Shown: in pieces, positions 11,648-23,806 of the stretch
Position numbering within the stretch: position 1 is the stretch's first letter
Layout of the letters: each line of letters starts with the position of its first letter
Assembly: GCF_024323335.1 (NCBI RefSeq)
Contig: NC_066580.1
Location: 142,652,188-142,716,187, forward strand
Length of the DNA: 64,000 nt
Direction of reading: 5' to 3'
DNA from: Lathyrus oleraceus
Lineage: Eukaryota > Streptophyta > Magnoliopsida > Fabales > Fabaceae
Notes under the pieces: model-generated
Told to the model about the DNA's origin: nothing
The model's input: the letters and a program-made list of their open reading frames with translations, nothing else
Database searches by the model: none
Program-made: the position numbers and the translations under genes

Positions 11648-14567
11648 AAAATGATTTCAATGAGTTAAGAGTGATGATTTCCAAGGACCTGTGAAATAAT
11701 GATGGAGATGAATTATATATGAGCTAGTTTTGGAAATGATGTGGATTGGATTTAGTTATTATCAGGTTAGGCGCTAGCTTAGGAGTTATTTAGAATAAAC
11801 TCAGTGAGTTCAGTTAGTTAACTCACTGAGTTAGAGGTTAGTTGGTGCAATTCAAGTTGGTTAATTGGTTAGTTCATTGGTTTGTTAGATTTTGAGTGAT
11901 TCTTAAACTGGCTAAGACAGGTTGTGACTTAAGTAGTGTTGGCCTTGAAGTTTAAATGATGACCTGTTGAAAAAGTTCCCTTTTTTAATGCCAACTTGGT
12001 TAGTGGACTGAATTAGGCAATGTTATGTTATTGGTTTAGCTGTTATACACCACTTGATGTTGGAATGTAGGTTAAAACATGCTGCCATGTAATTACACCT
12101 CTATTATATTGGACTGTTGGTGTAAGGCATTGGTGTTAATTTGAAATGAATTTAGAGCCAAATTTGCAAATGAATTTGAAGTTGAATTTAGAATGGACTT
12201 GTTGTACTGTGAGTTATCCAACACTTTAACTTAATTTGCCTGCAGTCATAGCTTCAATGTGCTAAACCAGGTCAGTCTGGAATCCCTTCTTGAATTGATC
12301 ATGATTTTTCTTGTTTTCTATGCAATGGTATAACCCTGTTAACTAAACTGGATAATGGATGCAGTGAATAGTCTACTGCAGAACTCCCTTGCTTGGCTTG
12401 GTCATTGATGTTGGATTGCAGGATGTTATTGGCTCACGTTTTGCATCAAGCTGCTACTCTGCTTTGTTTTGGTCTGCTAAGTCCTACTACATACTGCAGA
12501 ACCTAAATTTCCCATGCTTGCTATCTTTACCATGAAGGAATGAATGTTGTTGTTATGTGTTGTTGCTTTAAAAGGTTGGAGGTCTGCACATGAGCTTTGT
12601 TTCCATTTCTTTGCATTAGTTGCTTGACATGCTATGATAATAGCCCTTTGTGGCTTGTGAATGTTGTTATTTGATGTTGAATGCAGGTCAGATGCATAAA
12701 TATGGCCATGTTTAGCATTCTTGGTTTTTTATTGTAACATGAACATCGTGGCCTTATGGCTGATGCATCACAGGATTGCCTTTCAACTTAGCAATGATGT
12801 TTTCATTAGGTCCTCTTTGCTCATGCTCATGGCAAATTCTGGATTGGACATTGACAACCAGCTTGTGGCTTCAGTTTTATAGTATTTCAACACTTCATGG
12901 CTTGGTATTGATGATGTTTCTTGCTGGTTATGGCCTTGGTTGGTAAAGTTGTTCTCTAGGTAAGCTCATGGACTGAATGCATTATGAATGGACCATGTTA
13001 ACCTTTTTCCAATTTAAGTGTGGTGTGGCATTTATGTAGTTTTGTGGTGCAATGTTTAGATGCACTGATGTTGTTATTTGGCTAATGGTATGCAGGAGAT
13101 TGTTATGGCATGGAGCTGGCATGATGACATTTTAGGTCAATGGTGTGTTGCTGCGGGATCACCCAGTATGCATGTAATTCTGTTTTCTATTGATCCATAT
13201 AATGGTCATGTTGCAAGACTGCTTTGTTTGGCTTGAATCTAAAACATGTTTGTGGTATGATGACATGATGCAGTCCAGTTGTGGCTTTAGTTTCATGGCA
13301 AGTGGTTATATTGTGTTGCAAGGGAATCTCATTCTGACTTGGTTGTGGTGAATGCAGGACCGGTTTAGCAGTGTAGAGCTATGGTACTATGGTAGGCAAG
13401 GAAAAAGGTCAAAGTCATGGCATGATGTACATGATTTTGAAAATGGGTCAAGTTACTTGGAAATGAAGAAACAAGGAAAACACACATCAAACATGACCTT
13501 TGGATGATGAATCAATGAAGAAAGGCTAGATTAGGTCTTAGGTGGTCAAAAAATGGGTGAGTTGACTTTGGTCAAAGTGGACCAAAAAGTCAGTTGCTGA
13601 CCAAAGTCAACCATTGGTCAAAGTTGTAAAAATATATATTTTTCTCATGTAATGACTAATGTAATGGCTTGTAATGGTTAACATGGATTGGAAATAGTTT
13701 GAAAATGGGTTTTTTCTTTTTACATATGTATGCTTGACTTTGAACTAAAATGAACATGACTTTGACTTGTAGATGGAATAAGCACACCCCATGGCTCAAG
13801 GACATATATATGACTTGATGAAATAAGCCTAGGACTTGAACATGAATCACTAGGCATAAATTTCAATTGGGTTGTGATACAATAGGTTTTTGGTTGTTTG
13901 GATAGGCAAGGTTATGAATGCACCAACGAGAAGGCATTGAGACCAATATGGACTGAATTCAAGACCAATGACCAAATGAAACCACTCCAAGATTGGACAA
14001 ATGTACATTGATGACAATGGGTGAAAAATGGATGACATTAAGGTTTTGGATGTCACTAGATGGAAAGTCAAGCCACCAAGTCCCTCAGGTTCATTACCTC
14101 TTTGATTAGGGTTTTAGTGAGGCTTACTTCCCCAATCAATCCTCTTTAATCAAACCATATGCTTCAACAACAAATTTCCCAATGCATGAGCCTCCACTAG
14201 GGTTTGGAGAGCCAAGAAAAGGCATAGAGGATCTCCAAAGGATACATCATCACATAATCAAGAATTATGGTTTTGAAGAACCCTGAAGATTACTTAGATA
14301 GCCTCTTGTTGAATCCACACTTCCACCATCAAGGAATTAGGGTTTTGACTTCTACTATGCTTTGATGGATAGTCAAACCAATGCTTTTGAAGTTTGATCT
14401 TTATCCAAACCCTATCCTCACAAGCCAAGATTCTTAGGTCCATGGTGATCCACTGATGTATGAATGATGCATATGAATGCTATTAATGTATGCAACTGAC
14501 CCCTAAGTCAAGCATTTGGATGAGAAGATGAAAAAGTGAAGGGCAAATTTTGGGGTACACCACGCCT

Positions 14568-14895
14568 ATATAGGTTGAGTGAAGGCTTTGAAGAACGGAA
14601 GGTTCTTACAAAGGAGTAACGTGGGACGGTGGATCATATTGGTAAATCTTAGGTTACAATAATTTGCAATTTGGATCCGATCGAGTGAAGGATTTGAAGA
14701 ACGGGAGTTTCTTACAAAGGACTAGTGTGAGACGATGGTTCAAATTGGTATTGTTGGGTTAGATTTCTACATTTCTCTTGTATACTACTTTTGAAAAGTA
14801 AGGTTAATTTCATTATCTCAATTCGAGTTTTAATTTAGGGCAGACATACTTATAGTGAGGTTGATTTGGGAACTACCTAAACAAATCCTTGTGTA

Positions 14896-14944
<49 letters not shown>

Positions 14945-15422
14945 TACATTTCATTTGTAAATTGTTGAATTCATCGATTGTGCGATCAATATGTTTGGCT
15001 AAATATTTTGATAACCTTTTGAAAGAGGTTTTGTTGAATTGATTATAATCCTTTAGATTATGGTTGAATTTTAATATCAACAAAACCATACAAATTTCAA
15101 AAAAAAAAATCGATTGCACACAAGGTGTTCGAGAATTTGTATCAATAGTATTTTTGTGTATTTTATCATTGGAAATAGTCTCTACTTTTAGCATAAAATT
15201 CAATTGATTATGGTTGATAGTTTGTTGATATAATTTGTGTTCATTATCATACGTTGATTGTAATTATGCATATCCGAGCTTTTTGATAGCAGTTCGATTT
15301 GACGATCCAATTTGGGTCACTTCTGCTCATCATAAATTTTCAAAACAGTTTTTGTTAAAGTTTTTAACTTGTGATCTATTTAACCCCCCCCCCCCCTCTA
15401 GATCGTATCCTATCATCTAACA
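14568..15422 (+). repeat. 3' LTR of copia element, right piece
   Basis: Resumes the copia LTR after solo LTR X1 and its duplicated CGCCT (14563-14567). Soon afterwards it jumps to the equivalent of about base 800 of the 5' LTR, so about 470 bp have been deleted. It includes a long (CT)n run at 14899-14942 and ends ATCTAACA at 15422. Confidence 0.88.
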
Positions 15423-15424
15423 AG

Positions 15425-15597
15425 TGGTATCAAAGTTACAGTTAATTTCGTGCTTCAATATTTGCTTATTAGAAAATGGTTACCGAACCTAAAGGGGGCA
15501 CCCATTTTTACTAGTGAAAATCATGGTTATTAGAAAGCTTGTATGTGTATCCATATCAACTCAGTTGATAAGGGTGTATGGGACATCATCATCAAGG
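15425..15597 (+). pseudogene. Second PBS and gag stub between two copia LTRs
   Basis: Two bases after the LTR end stands TGGTATCAAAGTTACAG, a decayed copia PBS. A short stretch matching the first codons of gag at 1752-1872 follows (ATG replaced context, a stop where the family has Trp). At about 15597 the sequence switches directly to LTR sequence equivalent to base 1005 of the 5' LTR. A 3' LTR should be followed by host DNA, not by a PBS, so this shows a tandem LTR-interior-LTR-interior-LTR arrangement whose second interior has almost been deleted. Confidence 0.85.
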
Positions 15598-16284
15598 GAT
15601 AAGAAAGTGTCAGAATCAACATCAAACTTATGGTTTGTAGGGATGGATTGCTGGATTGCTACATTTATCTTGTATACTACTTTTGAAAAGTAAGGTTAAT
15701 TTCATTATCTCAATTCGAGTTTGAATTGAGGTCAGATGTACCTAAAGCGAGGTCGATTCAGGAACTGCCTAAACAAATCCTTGTGTACTCTCTCTCTCTC
15801 TCTCTCTAACTATCTCTTTTACATTTCATTTGCAAATTATTGAGTTCATCGATCACGCGATCAATACATATGGCTAAATATTTTGATAACCTTTTGAAAG
15901 AGGTTTTGTTGAGTTGATCACATCCCTTTAGATTATGTCTAGATTTGAAGATCAACAAAACCATACAAATTTCCAAACAAAATCGATTGCACACAAGGTG
16001 TTCGATAATTTGTCTCAATAGCATTTTTATGTATTTTATTGGGAATAGTCTCTACTTTTAGCATAGTATTCAATTGATTATGGTTGATAGTTTGTTGATA
16101 TAATTTGTGTTCATTATCATACATTGATCGTAATTATGCATATTCGAGCTTTTTGATAGAGGTTCGGTTAGACGATCTGATCCGGGTCACTTTCGCTTGC
16201 TCTATATTTTTCAAAACAATTTTTGTTAAAGTTTTTAACTTGTGTTCTATTCACCCCCTCTAGATCGAATCATATCATCTAACA
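15598..16284 (+). repeat. Third, 5'-truncated copia LTR
   Basis: Matches about 1005-1698 of the 5' LTR including a CT run (15788-15807), and ends ATCTAACA at 16284. This is the right edge of the copia complex. Confidence 0.85.
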
Positions 16285-18710
16285 CGTTCTACCTTTATAT
16301 CCATATGATACATGAGGTAGATTATGGATGGGAGACTCAAACCCTTTTAGCGACTATCGACTTTCATTCAGGCGACCAGACCACCATGGGCACCCAAACC
16401 AACTTTGGGAGGCTATCCCAATTTATATCTTTAGATTGGATTTACCAAAAGCATACTTTTTATGGATCATTCCTTACTAAAGCCCAAATAAATCATCCCA
16501 TTCCATAACCCCTTAAGAATGAGGGATTGGAAAGGACAAAGTGATTTATGTCCCATGTGTTGCCATCCTGAAGCTCCACGAGTTTTCTCTAAAAAAGTAT
16601 AGGGTGAGTCCTTAAAAACAATCATGGGGAGAGTTCCTCAAGCACCATCTAAAGCGAGTCCTTTAAGTTAAGAGAGGAAACTCCCTCAAGCATTACCTAG
16701 GGCAGGTCCCTTAAAAGAAGCATGAGGAAAGTCCCTAAATAGTCATCTATGGCCATACATGAAGCATTAAATTCTCCTAATGATGGATTCTCCTTGGGAA
16801 TCCAAGTCTGATGAAGACCTTTTAATCAACAACACATGTTAGGACGTGAGACGTATGTCGATTCGTTCTATAAATATTGGCGTGTAGCTACTAGAAAGCA
16901 ATAATAGCTTGTGTGGCCTAGGTTTTCTTCCTTTATAAAATAAATCCCTCATATCATTAGTACTCACTTTATCCCAAAGTATCTACTTATAAGAAGTTAA
17001 ATTTGTTCAACCTTTCTCTAAATTTCATCTTCTTTGCAAACTGGTATAATCCTTTCCTTTCTTTATCTAACCTCAATTTTTTAGAAATGTGGATTATTAG
17101 ATATTTAGATTATAGAGGTAATACGATAGAGCCTTCCAAGAGTAAGGATCTCATAAAATTATACGAACATTGCATGAATAATTCTAGATGATTTGATGGA
17201 TCAATTAATTATAGGCTTCTAGAAGCAGGAAAGTTTGAGAGTTACGAGAGCACCTCCAACTCTTGTAACAATAATGGCTCTATTTCTTCTTGTTCTTTCT
17301 CATGAGATCCGGATTTATCAATGCAAACAAATTCATCAAATAGTTTAGGATAAGAGGACTTTGAGACACACTATGATTAATAAGTAGCCTCCTTTAAGAG
17401 ACATCCGACCTTGTTTAGAACTGGCAATTAGGGGGAGGTGATTCTAGAGTCGTGCTCCAAAGCAAAGTGGATTAATATGGTCTCCTTAGAGGATTACCCC
17501 CACAAGTTTTTTTACATGTACTTAACGGTCGTTCGTGACCTAGGGATGCTCATACCTTTCACCCACTTTGAATATGCGGTCCTTGCGACCATCAATATCG
17601 CTCCCTTGCAGATAACTCCCAATGGTCAGACCTTCAAAAGGGCATTTCAAATAATATACCAGTGCCTTGAGGTCAACCCTACCATTGGGACATTTTTTTC
17701 CTTTCTATGATACTAAGACAAGGTTAAAAACTGGTTGAGTGACTATATGGGCCTTGTCTGGAAGAATCTTATTCACCCCCACTTCAACCATTATAAAAAC
17801 TGAAAAATATAGGTTTGTGAGAGTGAGGGATGTGATAGGGCATCCATGGTTACCACTAGGGAAGACGTTGCCCATTACTTTCCCCTATACTAGACAGAGA
17901 GTCCCTTAATCATAATTGGTTATTATTTTGAGTTCTTAACAAAAACATAGAGGGAGGTGGTAAATATCTTGGATTAGTTTAATGTTATGAATACTTGAGT
18001 AAGTTTAATTTTTGTATGCATTATTGATTAGGTCTTTATTATTTCTTAATAACCATATCTTATTTTCCTTTTTTATATAAAAAAATGGCCCATCTTAATG
18101 TTAGTGAGAGAAAGACATGTCCCGTGAATAAAAAATGTCAAAGCTTACACAAAAAGAAAATTCACCAAAAGAAAAAGTTGTAAATGGGAAAAAATAGATC
18201 TTTTGAAAATCAAAGTGATAAACAAATATATTTTACTCTCTTATATACTAGGAACTTTTTGAATCCCAGAAAAACCAAGAATTTTATAGCTCAGCCACGT
18301 TACAACCAAAATAAAGACATTACTGATCTATGACTAATTATGTATCTTGTGATATTGCTTAGATAGAGTGAAAAATATTTTTAAAGATGATGCAATGCCT
18401 GATAATGAGGGAAACACTAACCATTCGAGTGATATTTAGTGATATCATGATTATGAAGAATAATTGACTGATGATCTGAATATGTTTTAAAACCATACTT
18501 TGGTAAAATAAGGTTTTTATCTTCATGCTATAGTTTATGAATGCTTATAATTTTGATTATTAATTTGAATTTTAAGATAATCATGTTATATTTCAAATAT
18601 ATTTAAAAAAAATCGTAATTAAAGTTTTAGAACCTCACATGAACTATGCAAATTGAATTTTTTCTTAACCACTTGTATTGATTTTGTTTGAGGAAAAGCA
18701 AATAGATAAG
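16285..18710 (+). other. Decayed interior of an unclassified retroelement
   Basis: About 2.4 kb without an intact gene. It includes a recognisable protein fragment (17438-17990) and AT-rich sequence leading to a polypurine-like tract at 18711. It probably belongs with the LTR at 18721-19788 as the 3' part of one truncated element. Bases 16285-17000 hold nothing I recognise. Confidence 0.5.
17438..17990 (+). pseudogene. Fragment resembling 'putative gypsy-type transposon' domain
   Basis: The 17438-17710 frame contains FFYMYLTVVRDLGMLIPF, FEYAVLATINIAPLQITPN and a following RAF segment. After a stop and a frame shift the segments YRFVRVRDVIGHPWLPLG and FPLYWTESP (with Trp mutated to stop) are readable to about 17930. 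This order of blocks (an FF-LYD-like start, LNVAP-LHPNSW-like middle, RAFE, then KxFRV and FPLYW) resembles the plant domain annotated as putative gypsy-type transposon (PF04195-like), found in retroelement-associated reading frames. The function of that domain is not established. The match is from memory of the family pattern, so it needs a profile search. The copy is broken and not expressed as a whole. Confidence 0.5.
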
Positions 18711-19788
18711 TTGGGGAGAGTTTATAAGAGTCAAAAATATGTAAAATGCATTAAAAAATTATTAACTTAATTCATAAGTAATTGATGGCTTTCTTAGCAA
18801 GTGTACTAATATAGTCGAAGTAATAAAATATAGATCGTCTCCACAAGGATCGTAAATTTAACAATGTTGTAATTGTGAAATTTAAAGTAACTACAAGGGG
18901 GTTTAGATTGATTTTACGGAAAATAATTACGGGAATTAAATTTTATTAAAGTTAAGATATTGAGAAAGGGTTAAATCGTAATGGAATCTCTTAATTTTCC
19001 TCTGTTGATGATTGAGCATTATTTGAATCAAAATAACTTTATAATTTTACAACGAATTAACATTACTATACCCAATTCTTTGGTGTACAATTCACACATT
19101 TAAACAACAACTCCCTAATTCCTTAGGCAATTTCAAAGTAAAACTAGGCGATCTATGCGCGTTAATTCTATAGTCACAAATTATAATTACCTATTCTCAG
19201 TTAATTACTAAGTTGAATAATTGCTCTATGTTCGATCGGTAGACTTACAGTCAATAATCCCTACTCATCTAATTTCACTTTCCATGTACATCAACACCCA
19301 AACATCATTAAGAATATAAGAAGTTATATAATCAAAATATTCAAATAACATTAAACAATTATAAGATCCAACAGAGTAAAATAAAGTTCATATTCTAAGA
19401 CCTAATCAAGATAAATATAAATACTCATAGTTAAACAATGAAATACCATGAGTTTAGATACAGAGTACATGAAAATCAAGGAAGAATAATGTCTTCAATG
19501 GCTCCAAAACTCTTTAAATCCTTGCTTGAGAACTCTTGGCCATCACTTTCTATCATCCAAATTTGGAACCCCTAAAAAAGCAACATATTTTTCTATTTAA
19601 AGTTGACAAAATGCGTTAAAATTCTGCTCCATCGTGACCACGATAAGCATATTGCAACCGTGATACTTTTCCATCACGTCCACGATGAGGCCCTCACGAT
19701 TGCAAGAAATCCAGGGGCCTTTTATGCTTTTTTCCTTGATTTTTCTTCATATTGTTTCCAAGTCCCCAATATCTCTTTGCTTGGCTCA
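18711..19788 (+). repeat. Polypurine tract and 3' LTR of an unclassified gypsy-like element
   Basis: TTGGGGAGAG at 18711-18720 looks like a PPT. The LTR would begin near 18721 (TTATAAGAGTC, with the usual TG damaged) and end GGCTCA at 19788. At about 18783 it has the stretch TGATGGCTTTCTTAGCAAGT followed by GATCGTCTCCACAAGGATCG, a pattern common in plant LTRs that carry a 'cached' leader. To its right, sequence of element Y starts abruptly with TATGA, matching 60946 onward, so this element was inserted into the Y LTR. Confidence 0.55.
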
Positions 19789-20529
19789 TATGAGTGTGCT
19801 GTTTGTGTTTGATGGAATAAGAAGATGAGGGTTTGGTTTGAAATGGAAGAAGCTTACATGGTTTTGGAGTGAATGGTTACTGTGGAAAAAAATAAGGGTC
19901 CTCTTCGGATTTGCGTCGCGAAAGAAGTTATTCTACTAAGGAATCCACTTTTCACATTTTTGAAATTTTTATCCCTTTCCTCTTCTTCAATTTTATTCCT
20001 TTTTCTTTTGATTTTGGAAAAGTGTACAAGAGAGATTTGTGAGCTGGCTGCTGCTGCCTTGTTTCTTTTTCTTTTTTTTCAATGTTCAAATTTTGAGAGA
20101 TGGGAGGTTGGGTAGGTAGCACAACTTCTGTGTGATTGGTGATGTTAACATTTTGAAGGTGTGGTAGTGTGGGTGAATATATGAGGCTTAGCTATGTGGT
20201 GGTGAGTTGCATGAACATGTGAGGAAGATGGTGTTTACATGAGATTTATGTGGTTTATGAGTATTATGGAATGTGTTGAATGAGAGGGAAAAGTGTGGAA
20301 GGTGTTGTTTGGCTGCAATTTGGAAAAGAGGAAATGGTTTTGTATATGTGACATCAATATGGAGGGGGTATGTATGAGTTACATCAAATATGTAGTGTTG
20401 TATATGTGAGGTAAATGAAAATGATGAACATTAGCATTTTTGTGTTAAGGGAAACAAGGGACCTCAACGTTCAGATTTTCAATTCTTCTCCATGCTTTGA
20501 TATTTTTTTAATATTTGAATTAAATTGGA

Positions 20530-20578
<49 letters not shown>

Positions 20579-21282
20579 CAATGTGATGTGCCATTATGTT
20601 GGTTGTGTATTGGTTCGTTTATGATTTTCATGCATTGACCAATGCTAGTTATTTATAGAGTCATCTTAGGGTTACAATTTTTTTTGTTTCAAAAGTGCCC
20701 TTAGATATTTTGGAGAGTGATTAAGATAAGTTCAAAATGAATGAAAATAAATTTAATCTTTTTTAATAAAAATAAAATGACTACGTATTTGTCTCTATTT
20801 ATTTTTCTCAACATTTTGATAAAAAATAAAAATTAAAAGAAAAAAATGAATAAAAATCGGGGCGAAAATGCGTGAAGAAATATAATGAACGTATTAAAAT
20901 AATCTACGTGAAATAAAGTTCCAGAAAATAGACAGATGCAGATAAACTCTCGCAGTAAAAAGTACCTGGCTGAAAAGGCTCACGCTGATCAAAATGCAAC
21001 CATAAACGGGTCTAAAAAATAAAACGAGGACAACAGGTTGAACTACACGAACCGCAGATAAAAAAAATTGACAGTTGCAGGCCAAACGTTTAAATTTTCG
21101 GCCTGATAATTTTACGTGCAATCGAAAATCGATTCAACCAGTATGTCTATAAAACCGAAATTTCATTCTGGTTGTTTTTAGGCATTATGCTGAAAGAAAT
21201 GCATGCCATGATATGTAGATGATGCAAATGTCATGATGAATGAATGAATTTATTAATTTAGGGGAAAAATTAGAGTACGACA
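19789..21282 (-). repeat. Truncated 3' LTR of Ogre-like element Y
   Basis: Minus orientation. The LTR start on the minus strand is TGTCGTACTCTAATTTTTCC at 21282, directly preceded by the PPT. Bases 19789-20510 match 60946-61675 of the Y 5' LTR at high identity. The part of the LTR beyond 19789 is missing because another element's LTR (18721-19788) abuts. A (GA)n run (20527-20576) is present here but not in the 5' LTR part that can be compared. Confidence 0.75.
20527..20576. repeat. (GA)n microsatellite
   Basis: About 24 GA repeats inside the Y 3' LTR. Confidence 0.97.
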
Positions 21283-21298
21283 GCTGCCCCTATTTAAA
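21283..21298 (-). other. Polypurine tract of element Y
   Basis: The minus strand reads TTTAAATAGGGGCAGC immediately before the LTR start. The same tract (with one or two changes) precedes LTR starts at 39852 (minus), 50471 (plus) and 51171 (plus). A hairpin ATATGAAGAA / TTCTTCATAT stands next to it at about 21314-21339. Confidence 0.85.
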
Positions 21299-21639
21299 TA
21301 TCTCTGACCAGAGAATATGAAGAAGGTCATTCTTCATATGATTGTGGTGGGAGATAGCTAAATACTAAAGGATCCAAATTTTGTCCCTTGATAAAATGAA
21401 ATAAAACGACATGAGATACTATGAGTTAATGAAGGACTCTTTTTTCTTTGTTGGAAATATGATGTGATATGAGATAAAATGTTGTGAGGATTGGTGGAAT
21501 TATTTTATTGGTGAATAGAAATGCAAGGTGGGCTCACTGGGGATCGAAATGATAAACTAATCCAACTATTTATGCTGGTGGGGTGATCGACCAATGTTGT
21601 ACGTTCATTGAGAAAAATCGTCTAAAGAAGTTCTGTTGG

Positions 21640-22310
21640 GGAAAACTACTGCCGAGGTTTCTTATGGAAGATTCAAAATAAACTTACTAGGGAGTCTACT
21701 GTTGAGACTCGCTAGGAGATACCTAATGTAGAGGTTCACATGGAAAATAAATTATACCTGGGTTTATTGGGAAATCTATTGCCGAGATTTACCAGAGTTT
21801 CTACTGCCGAGATTCTATGGGGAAATACCTTCTGTCGAGGTTTACTGTGAAATCTTCTGCCAAGGTTAACAAGGGAATCTACTGCCAAAATTCTGTTGGA
21901 GAAATATACCTTATGCCGAGGTTTGCTGGGAGATCTTTTACTGAAATTAACTAGGGAATTTGCTGCAGAGATTCTTTGTTGAAAAAGACCTTCTACCGAG
22001 GTTAACTAGGAAATCTTTTGTCGAGATTATTCAGGAATCTGCTATCGAGATTCTTGTTGTGGAAATATACCTTCTGCTAAGGTTTCTTGGGAAATCTTCC
22101 GCCTAGATTAACTAGGGAATCTACTGCCTATGTTCATTGAGAAAAAAAACTTTTTTCCGAGTTTTAACTAGAAAATCTTCTTTCGAGATTAACTAGGGAA
22201 TCTACTATCGATATTCTATGATGAATATGCCTTACGCCGAGGTTTAATTAGGAAATCTTTTGCCGATATTAACCATGGAATATATTGTCGAGATTCACTT
22301 GGAGAGAGCG
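21640..22310 (-). repeat. Higher-order tandem array near the Y PPT
   Basis: About 24 related 25-30 bp units built on GCCGAGGTT, GCCGAGATTAACTAGGGAATC and GCCGAGATTC. Three successive types alternate in the same order, giving a higher-order unit of about 78 bp present roughly eight times with much divergence. Tandem arrays in the non-coding region before the PPT are known for legume Tat/Ogre elements. Confidence 0.8.
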
Positions 22311-23474
22311 TAAAGTAGTTGACTGAAGGAAATAATGATTGTCTTCAGATGCACATCAAACATGGTTCATGATATGTTTATGATTTAATATGTTTTGCTA
22401 TGCATTTTGAATGTTGCATGAAATTTTATGGTTACTTGGTGTGGTGCTTTAAACCTGTGGGTATACTACACATATAATGATGCATGAAATATAATTATTG
22501 ATCAATGCATGTATGTGTGCCAATTGGTGTTGGACTTCAGAGAGGTGACGATAACAATTGAACTTTGAGGGGTGCCAATAACAATTGGACTTTCATTTTT
22601 CATGCTCGTTTTTCAAGGCTTCATGTTAGGGGAATATGCCAGTTGAACGTGATGTTATGCATGGCATGATGCTAGAGTGAAGCGACATGATTAATACATG
22701 ACAATGATTTATGCAATTACTTGAGGGTTTCTGAGTGATGTCCCTGTTGGGGGTAATGGATGGATTATTTTGCAGCAAGGTTCCTTGTCGAGGGAAACGA
22801 TTATTTGATTGTAAATGGTTCCAACATGATTTCCCAACACTCATTTTGAACTCAATGCTTACTGATGTATTGTAGGAGTTTTGCTTGAGCATCTTGAAAG
22901 TCTGGAGAGGATTTCCCCCTCTATAGCTCATTTTCCCTAATCTGGACTTCTTTCACATGATCAAGTTCCTCAACTTACTACATATTGTTGGGATTCTCTT
23001 GATTCTAAGTGTCGGCTTACAGATAAATTTTTTCTTTCAAAATGGTAATTTTAATGCAATGCTCATGCAAATTTTGAAATAAAATTTTATTGATATCATT
23101 TTGTTAAAACACAGTGAACGAGTCAATGATTAGAACATAATGTGATATAGACATTCAAAGTGTGAAAGGTGATGCAATCAATACGAATAATTAGCAAAGA
23201 TCTTTGGATTCAGGTTAACACAATCTTGTTGTAGTATGCTCTCAAAATAAACTGTGTCTCAATTAGGTATTTTGAAGGTTGTAATGTGGCCTGGTTCACG
23301 GTTTTTGAAACAAAAAGATATAAGGCTCAAAATTTAATTTTATACCGCCATTCTTCTTGATGATCTCCAATCCCACGTTAAGTTAATTCGGCATACGCAT
23401 TCAACTTCCAATAGAGTTTGAAGGAGTAAGGGTAAAGATGAGGAATAAAGATGAGATTTTATTGAAATGACAAT
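22311..23474 (-). other. Non-coding 3' interior of element Y
   Basis: No gene. Bases 22680-23470 are homologous to 40130-41092 inside element X. The match breaks at GACAAT, where X is inserted (TG at 23475). The corresponding uninterrupted X sequence reads GTGACAATCACTC. Confidence 0.7.
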
Positions 23475-23630
23475 TGAAGCTAGCAGAAATATACCCGAAC
23501 GCATCGCACGCTCGAACATACAACACAGTCGTCATCGAACTTTATTTATTCCAGAAGGAAAGGGAAAACATCGATAAAACCCGGGAGAAAGAGATAACTG
23601 GGTAAGGACGTCGGTTAGCACCCCTCACAT

Positions 23631-23646
23631 CCGTTGTACTCAATGG
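23631..23646 (-). other. M1 hairpin (X 3' LTR)
   Basis: Arms CCGTTG and CAATGG around TACT (AGTA on the sense strand). One pair is mismatched on the sense strand. Confidence 0.65.
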
Positions 23647-23763
23647 GAACCATTTTGATTGTTCTATGCTCGAATGGGTGTTATATCTAAGGTTACTCGC
23701 AAAAGAATAAAGGGAAAGGAAAAGAATAGATAAAGTGCTCGGAGAGGATTAAGGCCCTCATGC

Positions 23764-23806
23764 CTATGTATCCTTATATTGCAATAAGGAATTCAAAGCT
23801 CTGTAG
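23764..23806 (-). other. M2 module, X 3' LTR copy a
   Basis: Inner stem CCTTAT (23772-23777) with ATAAGG (23784-23789), loop ATTGCA. Confidence 0.7.

Larger units (their letters stand above)
7841..14562 (-). mobile_element. Solo LTR X1 of an Ogre/Tat-like Ty3/gypsy element
   Basis: A 6.72 kb LTR lies in minus orientation. Read on the minus strand it opens TGTGGTGTACCCC, with AAAATTTGCCC following, and ends GCTAGCTTCA. The other X copies are at 23475-39851 and 43079-48068. The flanking 5 bp are CACCT on the left and CGCCT on the right, a target-site duplication with one CpG-type change. No PBS, PPT or coding interior is present, so this is a solo LTR left by LTR-LTR recombination. The U5 part (8000-10300) carries the repeated modules described in other entries. 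Bases 10300-14540 are AT-rich, low in features and homologous to 36900-39851 and 46200-48068. Very long LTRs with this start are characteristic of legume Ogre elements; the family name is inference. Confidence 0.85.
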
